64,000 nucleotides of DNA from Agrococcus sp. Marseille-Q4369. GTDB taxonomy: Bacteria > Actinomycetota > Actinomycetes > Actinomycetales > Microbacteriaceae. Positions 16,999 to 24,690 of this stretch are shown here, in pieces. Within the stretch, counting starts at the first letter, position 1; every line of letters begins with the position of its first letter. The position numbers and the translations under genes were made by a program. The DNA lies in NCBI RefSeq assembly GCF_018308945.1, contig NZ_CP070501.1, positions 2,480,001 through 2,544,000 on the forward strand. The letters are read 5' to 3'. Under the pieces are notes generated by a model. It searched no databases, had not been told where the DNA came from, and worked only from the letters and a program-made list of their open reading frames with translations.

Positions 16999-17901
16999 TC
17001 AGCGCTCGGCGATCACCCGTCGCGTCACCGAGATGTCGCGCTCGCCGTGCCCGCGCTCGACGATCTCGTCGAAGAAGGCGCGGAGCGCCGGCAGCAGCGC
17101 GGGGTTCGTGCCGGTCGCCTCGGCGACGTCGGCGGCGAAGCCGAGGTCCTTGACGAGGTAGCGCGCGATCCCTGACGGCGAGTCGTCGCCGCGCACGAGC
17201 CGGTCGCGACGGCTCTCGAGCAGGTTCGAGCCGGCGTAGCCACCGCCGAGCAGCTCCCACAGCGCGTCGAGGTCGAGGCCGGAGCGCTCGGCCAGCACCG
17301 TCGCCTCGCCGAGGGCGCTGATCGTCGCGGCGACGACGAGCTGGTTGCACGCCTTCGCCACCTCGCCGGCGCCGAGCGGCCCGAGATGGACGGCCCGCCC
17401 GCATGGCGCGAGCATCGCTGTGGCGCGCGCGGCGTCTGCGGGCTCGCCGCCGAGCATGATCGAGAGCGAGCCGGCCTCCGCGCCGTCGACGCCGCCCGAG
17501 ACGGGAGCGTCCACGACCCGGACCCTGCCGCCCGTTGCCGCCGCGAGCCGGGCGGCGAGCTCGCGCACGCCCGTGGGCGACGAGGTGGAACCGACGAGCA
17601 CGAGCAGCTCGCGGTCGTCGCCGAGCCCCGCGAGCAGGCCGTCGGGGCCCGCGAGCGCCGCGTCGAGCTCGGGCAGGTCCGGCAGCATCGACAGCACCGT
17701 CGCCGCCCGCTCCGCGAGCTCGCGCGGGCTCGCTGCCCACGCGGCGCCCGCCTCGACGAGCGCGGGGCGCGGCGACCGGCTCGAGACCACGGTGCTGCGG
17801 CCCGCGGCCAGCAGTCGTCGCACCATGGGCTCGCCCATCGCGCCGATGCCGATGACGCCGAGGGTCTCGTCCCGCGGCGAGGGGGTCGCAGCCGTCTCCA
17901 T
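16999..17901 (-). CDS. NAD(P)-dependent oxidoreductase, 3-hydroxyisobutyrate dehydrogenase family
   Basis: 300 residues. The N-terminal dinucleotide loop is LGVIGIGAMGEPMVRRLL. The substrate motif DAPVSGGVDGAEAGSLSIMLGG and the catalytic-lysine segment LGAGEVAKACNQLVV follow. These are the marks of beta-hydroxyacid dehydrogenases (3-hydroxyisobutyrate, tartronate semialdehyde and related substrates). It is divergent from the IclR gene across 112 bp and belongs with the sugar-acid cluster, so a hydroxyacid or aldehyde-acid intermediate is likely; the exact substrate is not readable. Confidence 0.88.
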   Translation of the reverse strand: METAATPSPRDETLGVIGIGAMGEPMVRRLLAAGRSTVVSSRSPRPALVEAGAAWAASPRELAERAATVLSMLPDLPELDAALAGPDGLLAGLGDDRELLVLVGSTSSPTGVRELAARLAAATGGRVRVVDAPVSGGVDGAEAGSLSIMLGGEPADAARATAMLAPCGRAVHLGPLGAGEVAKACNQLVVAATISALGEATVLAERSGLDLDALWELLGGGYAGSNLLESRRDRLVRGDDSPSGIARYLVKDLGFAADVAEATGTNPALLPALRAFFDEIVERGHGERDISVTRRVIAER

Positions 17902-18013
17902 GGCTCGAGGCTACGGGCGAGCGACCGCGCTGACCAGCATGGCGAACGATGTCCAGTCCTGTGGCAGGGCCGTAGGGTGGCGGCGACGACTCGACCGCGA
18001 AGGAGCGGAAGCC

Positions 18014-18811
18014 ATGCCCCAGCCCGACGTCCCGACCGAGCGCGATCGCGATCCGGCGCCCGCGGTCTCGCGCGCCCTCCGCATCCTGACCGCCCTCGCC
18101 GACGCCGACGGCGCGCCGATGACGCTGAGCGACATCGCTCGCGCGCTCGGCCTCGCGAAGTCGTCGACCGCGAACCTGTGCGCCGCGCTCGAGGACGGCG
18201 GCATGCTCGAGCGGGAGGCGGGCGGCTACCGGCTCGGGCGCCGCACCGCCGAGCTCGGCGGCGCGTTCGCACAGCAGTTCAACCAGGTGCGCGAGTTCTA
18301 CCGCGTCGTGGCGGCCTCGCCCGTGCTGCACCGCGAGGTCGTGCAGATCGCGATGCTCGACGGCACCGACGCGCTCTACCTCGCGCGCCACGAGGGCCGC
18401 TCGCCCTACCGGCTCGGCACGCCGCTCGGCTCGAAGCTGCCCGCGGCGCTCAGCGCCACCGGCGTCGCGCTCCTCGCCGAGCTCGACGATGACGCAGTGC
18501 GCGCACTGCTCGCGCCGACGGAGCCGTTCCCACGCTTGACGCCCGGCAGCATCACGACCGTCGATGAGCTGCTGCCGCAGCTGGGCGAGGTGCGCGAGCG
18601 CGGCTACGCCGTCGACCGCGGCGGCTCGTTCGGGGGCATCACGGGCGTCGCCGTCGCGCTCGAGCCGTGGGCGCCCGCCGACCCGCCGCTCGCGATGGGG
18701 GCCGCGCTGCCCGCGGAGCTCGCCGATGACGAGCGGATCGACGCGGTCGGCGAGGGCCTGCTCGCGGCGGTCGCGGTGCTCACCAACCCGCTCCGGGGTC
18801 CCGGGGCCTGA
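18014..18811 (+). CDS. IclR-family transcriptional regulator
   Basis: 265 residues. The N-terminal winged helix (about 15-75) contains AVSRALRILTALADADGAPMTL and SDIARALGLAKSSTANLCAAL. The C-terminal effector domain has the IclR signature region near ERGYAVDRGGSFGGITGVAVAL. ATG start at 18014 with AGGAGCGGA upstream. It likely controls the catabolic operon that begins at 18913: a palindromic GTTCA/TGAAC operator lies between them over the promoter. The effector is probably a sugar acid or aldonate; unknown. Confidence 0.92.
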   Translation: MPQPDVPTERDRDPAPAVSRALRILTALADADGAPMTLSDIARALGLAKSSTANLCAALEDGGMLEREAGGYRLGRRTAELGGAFAQQFNQVREFYRVVAASPVLHREVVQIAMLDGTDALYLARHEGRSPYRLGTPLGSKLPAALSATGVALLAELDDDAVRALLAPTEPFPRLTPGSITTVDELLPQLGEVRERGYAVDRGGSFGGITGVAVALEPWAPADPPLAMGAALPAELADDERIDAVGEGLLAAVAVLTNPLRGPGA

Positions 18812-18826
18812 CCGAGCCTCGTCGCT

Positions 18827-18865
18827 GTTCAAGCAGTTGAACGGCGTTCAGTGGGCTGGTACAGT
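18827..18865 (+). promoter_or_regulatory. Promoter of sugar-acid operon overlapped by IclR-type operator
   Basis: GTTCAAGCAGTTGAAC (18827-18842) is a perfect 6-bp inverted repeat. It overlaps a second palindrome, TGAACGGCGTTCA (18838-18850). The box TTGAAC (18837-18842) serves as a -35, followed after exactly 17 bp by TACAGT (18860-18865) as a -10. The operator therefore covers the -35. It lies between the iclR stop and the transporter start, as expected for regulation by the upstream gene product. Confidence 0.75.
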
Positions 18866-18912
18866 CGCCGGAAGCAACGACGCACTTGCACGACTGTCGA
18901 AGGAGATGGACC

Positions 18913-20319
18913 GTGTCCGACACCACCGCGCAGCACCCCGCGCACACCGACGACCCCGAGTACGCGGCCAACCTGCGCAGGGCGACGCTCGCCTCGAGCG
19001 TCGGCAGCGCGCTCGAGTACTTCGACTTCGCGCTCTACGGCCTCTTCTCGGCGCTCATCTTCGGGCAGCTGTTCTTCTCGAACCTGCCGCCGGAGTTCGC
19101 CGTCGTCGCCTCGCTCGCCTCCTTCGGCGTGGGCTTCCTCGCGCGCCCGCTCGGCGGCCTCTTCTTCGGCACACTCGGCGACCGCCTCGGCCGCAAGTGG
19201 GTGCTCGTCGTCACGATCGGGCTCATGGGCGGCGCGACGACGCTCATCGGCGCCCTCCCGACCTACGACCAGATCGGCATCTGGGCGCCGATCCTGCTCA
19301 CCGTCCTGCGACTCGCGCAGGGCTTCGGCGCCGGCGCCGAGCAAGCGGGCGCGACCGTGCTCATGGCCGAGTACGCGCCCGTCCAGCGGCGCGGCTTCTT
19401 CTCGGCCCTGCCGTTCATCGGCATCCAGCTCGGCACGCTGCTCGCGGGCCTCGTGTTCTCGCTCATGTCGCTGCTGCCCGACGAGGTCTTCTTCGGCTGG
19501 GCGTGGCGCATCCCGTTCCTCGCCTCGTTCCTGCTCATCCTCGTCGCGCTCTTCATCCGCCTGCGGCTGCGCGAGACGCCGACGTTCGTCGAGCTCGAGA
19601 AGCACGACCAGATCTCGCAGCGCCCGATCCGCGAGATCTTCACGAAGGGACTGCCGGGCGTCACCGTCGGCGTCGGCCTGCGCATGGCGGAGAACGGCGG
19701 TTCCTACATGTTCCAGACGCTCGCGCTCGCGTTCGTCGCCGGCAACTTCCTCGCCAACCCCGTCGACCGCGGCGTCGCGGCCTGGGGCGTCACGCTCGGC
19801 GCGCTCATCGCGATCTTCGTGCTGCCGCTCACCGGTCACCTCTCCGACCGCTTCGGTCGCCGCATCATCTACCGCGCGGGCGCCGTCTTCATGCTCGTCT
19901 ACGCCTTCCCGGCGTGGTGGCTGCTCTCGCTCGGCGACCCGGTCACCGTCGTGGTCGTCATCGCGCTCGGCGTCGGCATCGCCGTCAACACCATGCTCGG
20001 CCCGCAGTGCGCGATGCTGCCCGAGCTGTTCGGCAACCGCCACCGCTACCTCGGCGTCGCGATGGCACGCGAGATCTCGGCGGTGCTCGCGGGCGGACTC
20101 GCCGGCGTGCTCGGCGCCTACCTGCTCGCGGTCTCCGACGGCGACTGGCTGCTGCCGGGCGTCTACATGGCGACGCTCGCCCTCATCACGACCGCCTCGA
20201 CGTTCCTCGTGCCCGAGACGCGCGGCCGAGACCTGCTGCGGCTCGACGACGCGGTGCGCATCTCCGAGGACGAGTCGCGCAGCGCCGCCGACCTCGAGGC
20301 CGCGACGCAGCGCGCCTGA
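18913..20319 (+). CDS. MFS transporter, metabolite:H+ symporter (MHS) subfamily
   Basis: A 468-residue inner-membrane protein with about 12 hydrophobic helices. The MFS loop GTLGDRLGRKWVL between TM2 and TM3 and the MHS features ALEYFDFALYGLFSALIFG and RPLGGLFFG place it with the ShiA/ProP/KgtP-like carriers of organic acids. GTG start at 18913 with AAGGAG 7-8 bases upstream. Its stop overlaps the start of the next gene (TGATG), so they are co-translated. Substrate probably a sugar acid or dicarboxylate, from context only. Confidence 0.9.
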   Translation: MSDTTAQHPAHTDDPEYAANLRRATLASSVGSALEYFDFALYGLFSALIFGQLFFSNLPPEFAVVASLASFGVGFLARPLGGLFFGTLGDRLGRKWVLVVTIGLMGGATTLIGALPTYDQIGIWAPILLTVLRLAQGFGAGAEQAGATVLMAEYAPVQRRGFFSALPFIGIQLGTLLAGLVFSLMSLLPDEVFFGWAWRIPFLASFLLILVALFIRLRLRETPTFVELEKHDQISQRPIREIFTKGLPGVTVGVGLRMAENGGSYMFQTLALAFVAGNFLANPVDRGVAAWGVTLGALIAIFVLPLTGHLSDRFGRRIIYRAGAVFMLVYAFPAWWLLSLGDPVTVVVVIALGVGIAVNTMLGPQCAMLPELFGNRHRYLGVAMAREISAVLAGGLAGVLGAYLLAVSDGDWLLPGVYMATLALITTASTFLVPETRGRDLLRLDDAVRISEDESRSAADLEAATQRA

Positions 20320-21115
20320 TGCGCATCGCGAGGGTCGCCGTCGGCGACGCCGTGCTCCATGCGCGCGCCGACGGCGACGCGACCGCGGTCGGTGCCTGGG
20401 TGCCGATCGAGGATCCGTACCTGGCGCTCGGCGAGGGCCGGCTCCCGGCCGACATCGGTGCGCCGGTCCCGAGCGCCGAGGCGCGACTGCTCGCGCCGGC
20501 CGCGCCGACCGTGCTCGTCGGCATCGCGCAGAACCGCGGCTCGACCGATCGCCCGCTGCCCGTGCAGGCGTGGCTCAGAGCCCGCGCTCCGTCGTCGCGC
20601 ACGGCGAGCCCGTGCGCGTCGGGCGCGACGCGGGCCGGCTCGTCGTCGAGGCCGAGATCGCGATCGTGATCGGCCGCGACACGGGCGATCCGGCGTCGCC
20701 CCTGCTCGACGAGCGGAACGCGCACGAGTTCGTGCTCGGGGTGACGGCCGTCGACGACATCTCGTATCCCGATCGCGCCGAGCTCGACGAGCGCAACTTC
20801 GAGTCGAAGGGCGGCGACGGATCGACCCCGCTCGGCCCCTGGATCGACACCGACGCCTCGATCGACGACCTCCCGCTCGCGCTCGAGCTCGACGGTGAGC
20901 GGGTGCGCGACTCGAGCGCGAGCGCGATGCCCGTGCCGGTGCGCGAGTCGCTCGCGTACGTCGCGCGCTGGGTGCGACTCGGTCCGGGCGACGTCGTGAT
21001 GGCCGGCGCCCCGCTCTCGAACCACGAGGCGCATCCAGGCCAGACGGCGACGGTCGTCGTCGGCGACCTGCGCCTCGGTTGCCCCTGCGCTGAGCGCGCC
21101 CCATCACTAGCCTGA
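20319..21115 (+). pseudogene. Fumarylacetoacetate hydrolase-family gene with a one-base deletion
   Basis: The ATG at 20319 opens a frame that reads like an FAH-family protein to about 20575 (VLVGIAQNRGSTDRPLPVQAWL). The homology then continues in the next frame (SPRSVVAHGEPVRVG, VEAEIAIVIGRDTG, TAVDDISYPD, ESKGGDGSTPLGPWI) to the stop at 21115. One base, most simply an A in CTCAAGAG read here as CTCAGAG near 20576-20579, is missing. Members cleave or isomerise 2-keto-3-deoxy acids using a metal held by an E-x-E pair (EAEIAIV). Either a real frameshift or a sequencing error; the full gene would give about 265 residues. Confidence 0.85.
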
Positions 21116-21132
21116 ACCGAGAAGGAGTCGCC

Positions 21133-22188
21133 ATGCCCGAGCACACCCTGAAGGTCGCCGTCGCGGTCAGCCTCGACGACGCATCCGCTGATCGCATCCG
21201 CGAGCTCGAGCCGCGGGTCGAGCTGCTGCGCGACCCCGCGCTCACGCGCCCGTGGCGCTGGCAGGGCGACTGGGAGGGTGACCCCGACTGGCAGCGCACG
21301 CCCGAGCAGCAGTCGAGGTTCGAGGCGATGCTCGACGAGGCGGATGCGCTCTTCGGCCTCCCGGACGTCTCACCCGCCGCGCTCGCCCGCACCGTGCGCG
21401 CGAACGAGCGGCTGCGCTGGGTGCACACGACCGCCGCGGGCGGCGGCGGGCAGGTGCGGGCCGCGCAGCTCTCCGAGGAGGAGCTCGAGCGCGTCGTCGT
21501 CACGACGAGCGCCGGCATGCACGCGTCGACGCTCGCCGAGTGGGCGCTCTTCGGCGTGCTCGCCGGGGCGAAGGGGCTGCGGCGACTCGAGGCCGACCAG
21601 GCCGCCCGCACGTGGGGCGACGGCCGGCGCCTCATGCGCCACGTGAGCGAGATGACGGTGCTCGTCGTCGGGCTCGGCGGCATCGGCAAGGTCGTCGCCG
21701 AGCGCTTCGCGGCGCTCGGCGCGACCGTGTGGGGCACGACCCGCTCGGGCGAGCCCGTCGCGCACGTCGACCGGCTCGTGCCGATCGACGAGCTCGCCGA
21801 GGCGGCGGCGCACGCCGACGCGATCGTGTCGACGCTGCCCGGCACCGAGCGCACGACCGGGCTCCTCGGCGCCGACGTCTTCGGCGCGCTCCGCGACGAC
21901 ACCGTCTTCGTCAACGTCGGCCGCGGCACGGTCGTCGACGAGGATGCGCTGCTCGACGCCCTCGACGCCGGCCGGGTGGGCTTCGCGGCCCTCGACGTCA
22001 CCGCCGTCGAGCCGCTCCCCGCGCAGTCGCGGCTGTGGGAGCACCCGAGCGTGCTGCTGAGCCCCCACACCGCGGCGCTCTCGGTGCAGGAGCCGCGCCG
22101 CATCGCCGAGCTCTTCGCCCGCAACGCGACGCGCCTGCTCGAGCGCGAACCGCTCGAGAACGTCATGAGCACGAAGGAGTTCTACTGA
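21133..22188 (+). CDS. D-2-hydroxyacid dehydrogenase
   Basis: 351 residues, of the D-isomer-specific 2-hydroxyacid dehydrogenase family. The NAD(P) loop is VLVVGLGGIGKVVAERFAAL. The catalytic Arg lies in VNVGRGTVVDEDAL, the Glu in DVTAVEPLP and the His in LSPHTAALS. It likely interconverts a 2-keto and a 2-hydroxy acid, for example a keto-sugar acid or glyoxylate-type compound. ATG start at 21133 with GAAGGAG upstream. The gene after it overlaps by one base (TGATG). Confidence 0.92.
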   Translation: MPEHTLKVAVAVSLDDASADRIRELEPRVELLRDPALTRPWRWQGDWEGDPDWQRTPEQQSRFEAMLDEADALFGLPDVSPAALARTVRANERLRWVHTTAAGGGGQVRAAQLSEEELERVVVTTSAGMHASTLAEWALFGVLAGAKGLRRLEADQAARTWGDGRRLMRHVSEMTVLVVGLGGIGKVVAERFAALGATVWGTTRSGEPVAHVDRLVPIDELAEAAAHADAIVSTLPGTERTTGLLGADVFGALRDDTVFVNVGRGTVVDEDALLDALDAGRVGFAALDVTAVEPLPAQSRLWEHPSVLLSPHTAALSVQEPRRIAELFARNATRLLEREPLENVMSTKEFY

Positions 22189-22973
22189 TGCCCGAGCCCC
22201 GCACCGGCACCGCGCTGTTCGACCTCGCGGGCCGCACCGCGCTCGTCACGGGCTCGAGCCAGGGCATCGGCCGCGCGCTCGCGCAGGGCCTCGCCGAGGC
22301 GGGAGCGACGGTCGTGGTGCACGGTCGTGATGCGGCGAAGGCCGAGCGCGCCGCCGCCGAGATCGCCGAGTCGACCGGCCGCAAGACGCACGTCGCGCTC
22401 TTCGACGTGACGGATGCGGCTGCGGTCGACGCCGGGGTCGCCGACGTCGAGGCGCGGCTCGGCACCCCGGACATCCTCGTCAACAACGCCGGCATCCAGC
22501 GGCGCAACCCGATCGCGGAGTTCACCGACGAGGACTGGCACGACCTCGTGGCGACGAACCTCACGAGCGCGTTCCTGCTCTCGCGTCGCGTCGCGCGCGG
22601 CATGGTCGAACGCGGCTCGGGCCGCATCGTCTCGATCGGGAGCGTGCAGTCGCAGCTCGCGCGCCCGTCGATCGCGCCCTACAGCGCGACGAAGGGCGCG
22701 ATCGTCATGCTCACGAAGGGCCTGTGCGCCGACCTCGCGCCGCACGGCATCGGCGTCAACGCGCTCGCCCCCGGCTACTTCGCGACCGAGCTGACGCAGC
22801 CGCTCGTCGACGACCCGGAGTTCTCCGCGTGGGTCGCGGGGCGCACCCCGGCGGGCCGCTGGGGCAGGGTCGAGGACCTCGTCGGCACCCTCGTGTTCCT
22901 CTCGAGCGACGCGAGCGCCTTCGTGAACGGGCAGACGATCTTCGTCGACGGCGGCATGACCGCCGTCGTGTGA
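22188..22973 (+). CDS. idnO: SDR oxidoreductase, gluconate 5-dehydrogenase type
   Basis: A 261-residue classical short-chain dehydrogenase. The cofactor loop is TGSSQGIGRALAQGLAEAGA, NNAG is in ILVNNAGIQRRNPI, the catalytic Ser is in IGSVQSQ and YxxxK in YSATKGAIVMLTKGL. The segments IQRRNPIAEFTDEDW and HGIGVNALAPGYFATELT closely follow gluconate 5-dehydrogenases, which reduce 5-ketogluconate to gluconate. Position between the hydroxyacid dehydrogenase and idonate dehydrogenase genes agrees with that role. Confidence 0.85.
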   Translation: MPEPRTGTALFDLAGRTALVTGSSQGIGRALAQGLAEAGATVVVHGRDAAKAERAAAEIAESTGRKTHVALFDVTDAAAVDAGVADVEARLGTPDILVNNAGIQRRNPIAEFTDEDWHDLVATNLTSAFLLSRRVARGMVERGSGRIVSIGSVQSQLARPSIAPYSATKGAIVMLTKGLCADLAPHGIGVNALAPGYFATELTQPLVDDPEFSAWVAGRTPAGRWGRVEDLVGTLVFLSSDASAFVNGQTIFVDGGMTAVV

Positions 22974-22997
22974 CCGGGGTGTGAGAGGAGCAGGCGG

Positions 22998-24065
22998 ATG
23001 AGCGACGAGCGGAAGACGGACAACCTCGGCCTCGTGGCCCACGCGAAGGAGGACGTGCGGGTCGACGCGCTGCCGGAGCCGGCGCCCGCGGCCGACGAGG
23101 CGGTCGTCGGGATCGCCTTCGGGGGCATCTGCGGCTCCGACCTCCACTACTGGCTGCACGGCGCAGCGGGACAGTCGATCCTGCGCGAGCCGATGCTGCT
23201 CGGCCACGAGATCGTCGGCACCGTGCTCGAGCAGGCCGTCGACGGCACCGGCCCGGCCGCGGGCACGCGCGTCGCCGTGCACCCGGCGACGCCGATCGAC
23301 GACGGCTCCGCGCCGTTCCCGGCCGATCGGCCGAACCTGAGCCCCGCGGGCACGTACCTCGGCTCGGCCGCGCGCATGCCCCACACGGCAGGCGCCTTCG
23401 CGCGCCGCGTCGCGCTGCCGGCTCGCATGCTCCGCCCGCTCCCCGCCGGCCTCGACCTCCGGCTCGCCGCGCTCGCCGAGCCCGCGGCCGTCGCGTGGCA
23501 CGGCCTCGGCCAGGCCGGCGACGTCGCCGGCAAGCGCGTGCTCGTGATCGGCACCGGTCCGATCGGCGCGCTCGCGATCGCGGTCGCGCGGCACCACGGC
23601 GCGGTCGAGGTCGTCGCGACCGACCTGCACGAGCACCCGCGCGCGCTCGCCGAGCGACTCGGCGCGCGCGCGATGGACGCGCGCGACGCCGACGGCATCG
23701 CCGCCCTCCACGCCGACGTCGTCATCGAGTCCTCCGGCACCGTGCCGGGGCTCGCCGCCGCCATCAGCGGCGCCCGTCGCGGCGGCACCGTCGTCATGCT
23801 CGGGCTCCAGCGCGCGGGTGACATCGCCGTGCCGATGGCGAGCGCCATCACGCGCGAGCTCACGCTCATCGGCTCCTTCCGCTTCAACGACGAGATCGAC
23901 GACGTGCTCGAGGCGCTCGCCGACGGCTCGCTCGACGCGGCACCGGTCATCAGCCACGAGCTGCCGATCGAGCGCGGCCTCGACGCGCTCGAGCTCGCGC
24001 GCGACGCATCCGTATCCTCGAAGGTGCTGCTCACGTTCGGCGAGCACGAGGGAGTGGATCCATGA
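22998..24065 (+). CDS. idnD: Zinc-type alcohol dehydrogenase, L-idonate 5-dehydrogenase type
   Basis: 355 residues, of the medium-chain dehydrogenase family. Catalytic-zinc ligands are Cys in GGICGSDLHYWLHG and His-Glu in LLGHEIVG. The NAD loop is VLVIGTGPIGALAIAVA. GICGSDLHYWLHG is characteristic of idonate 5-dehydrogenases, which oxidise idonate to 5-ketogluconate. The loop that normally carries four structural-zinc cysteines reads HPATPIDDGSAPFPADRPNL and has none, so the structural zinc site is lost. Its last 4 bases overlap the gluconokinase start (ATGA). Confidence 0.85.
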   Translation: MSDERKTDNLGLVAHAKEDVRVDALPEPAPAADEAVVGIAFGGICGSDLHYWLHGAAGQSILREPMLLGHEIVGTVLEQAVDGTGPAAGTRVAVHPATPIDDGSAPFPADRPNLSPAGTYLGSAARMPHTAGAFARRVALPARMLRPLPAGLDLRLAALAEPAAVAWHGLGQAGDVAGKRVLVIGTGPIGALAIAVARHHGAVEVVATDLHEHPRALAERLGARAMDARDADGIAALHADVVIESSGTVPGLAAAISGARRGGTVVMLGLQRAGDIAVPMASAITRELTLIGSFRFNDEIDDVLEALADGSLDAAPVISHELPIERGLDALELARDASVSSKVLLTFGEHEGVDP

Positions 24066-24646
24066 GCGAGACGCGATACCCGTCCATGATCATCATGGGC
24101 GTGCAGGGCTCCGGCAAGACGACGATCGGGCAAGCGCTCGCCGACCGCCTCAACATCCAGTTCATCGACGGGGACGACCTGCACCCGGCGGCGAACAAGC
24201 AGAAGATGGCCGGCGGCACGCCGCTGACCGACGAGGATCGCGTGCCGTGGCTCAAGGCCATCGGTGACGCGATCGCGACGGGGCGCGCTGAGGGACGCAT
24301 CACGATCGTCGCGTGCTCGGCGCTCAAGCGCTGGTACCGCGAGCTGCTGCGCGCGAGCGACCCGCAGCTCGTCTTCGTGCATCTCGAGGGCGACAAGGGC
24401 CTGCTCGCCGACCGCATCGCGCACCGCGACCACGAGTACATGCCCTCGACGCTGCTCGACAGCCAGATCGAGACGCTCGAGCCGCTCGCCGAGTGGGAGC
24501 ACGGCATCGCCATCTCCATCGACCAGACCCCCGCGGCGATCGTCGACGAGGTCACGCGCATCCTGATCGGCCGAGCGGCCGGCCGCACCGTCGAGCTCGG
24601 CCCCGAGACCACGATCACCGGCACGATCCACCTGCCCGGGCGCTGA
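24062..24646 (+). CDS. gntK: Gluconokinase
   Basis: Phosphorylates gluconate to 6-phosphogluconate. It has 194 residues, the normal size for the P-loop (GntK/IdnK) family. P-loop MGVQGSGKTTIG lies near residues 12-23. Substrate and lid motifs are FIDGDDLHP, MAGGTPLTDEDR, ACSALKRWYRELLR and HEYMPSTLLDSQIETLEPL. The last two are strongly diagnostic. A C-terminal extension of about 20 residues rich in Thr is unusual but short. It links the idonate enzymes to gnd. Confidence 0.95.
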   Translation: MSETRYPSMIIMGVQGSGKTTIGQALADRLNIQFIDGDDLHPAANKQKMAGGTPLTDEDRVPWLKAIGDAIATGRAEGRITIVACSALKRWYRELLRASDPQLVFVHLEGDKGLLADRIAHRDHEYMPSTLLDSQIETLEPLAEWEHGIAISIDQTPAAIVDEVTRILIGRAAGRTVELGPETTITGTIHLPGR

Positions 24647-24690
24647 CCGCCGGCATCCACGCACCGCACAGCACACGAAGGAGACGCACG

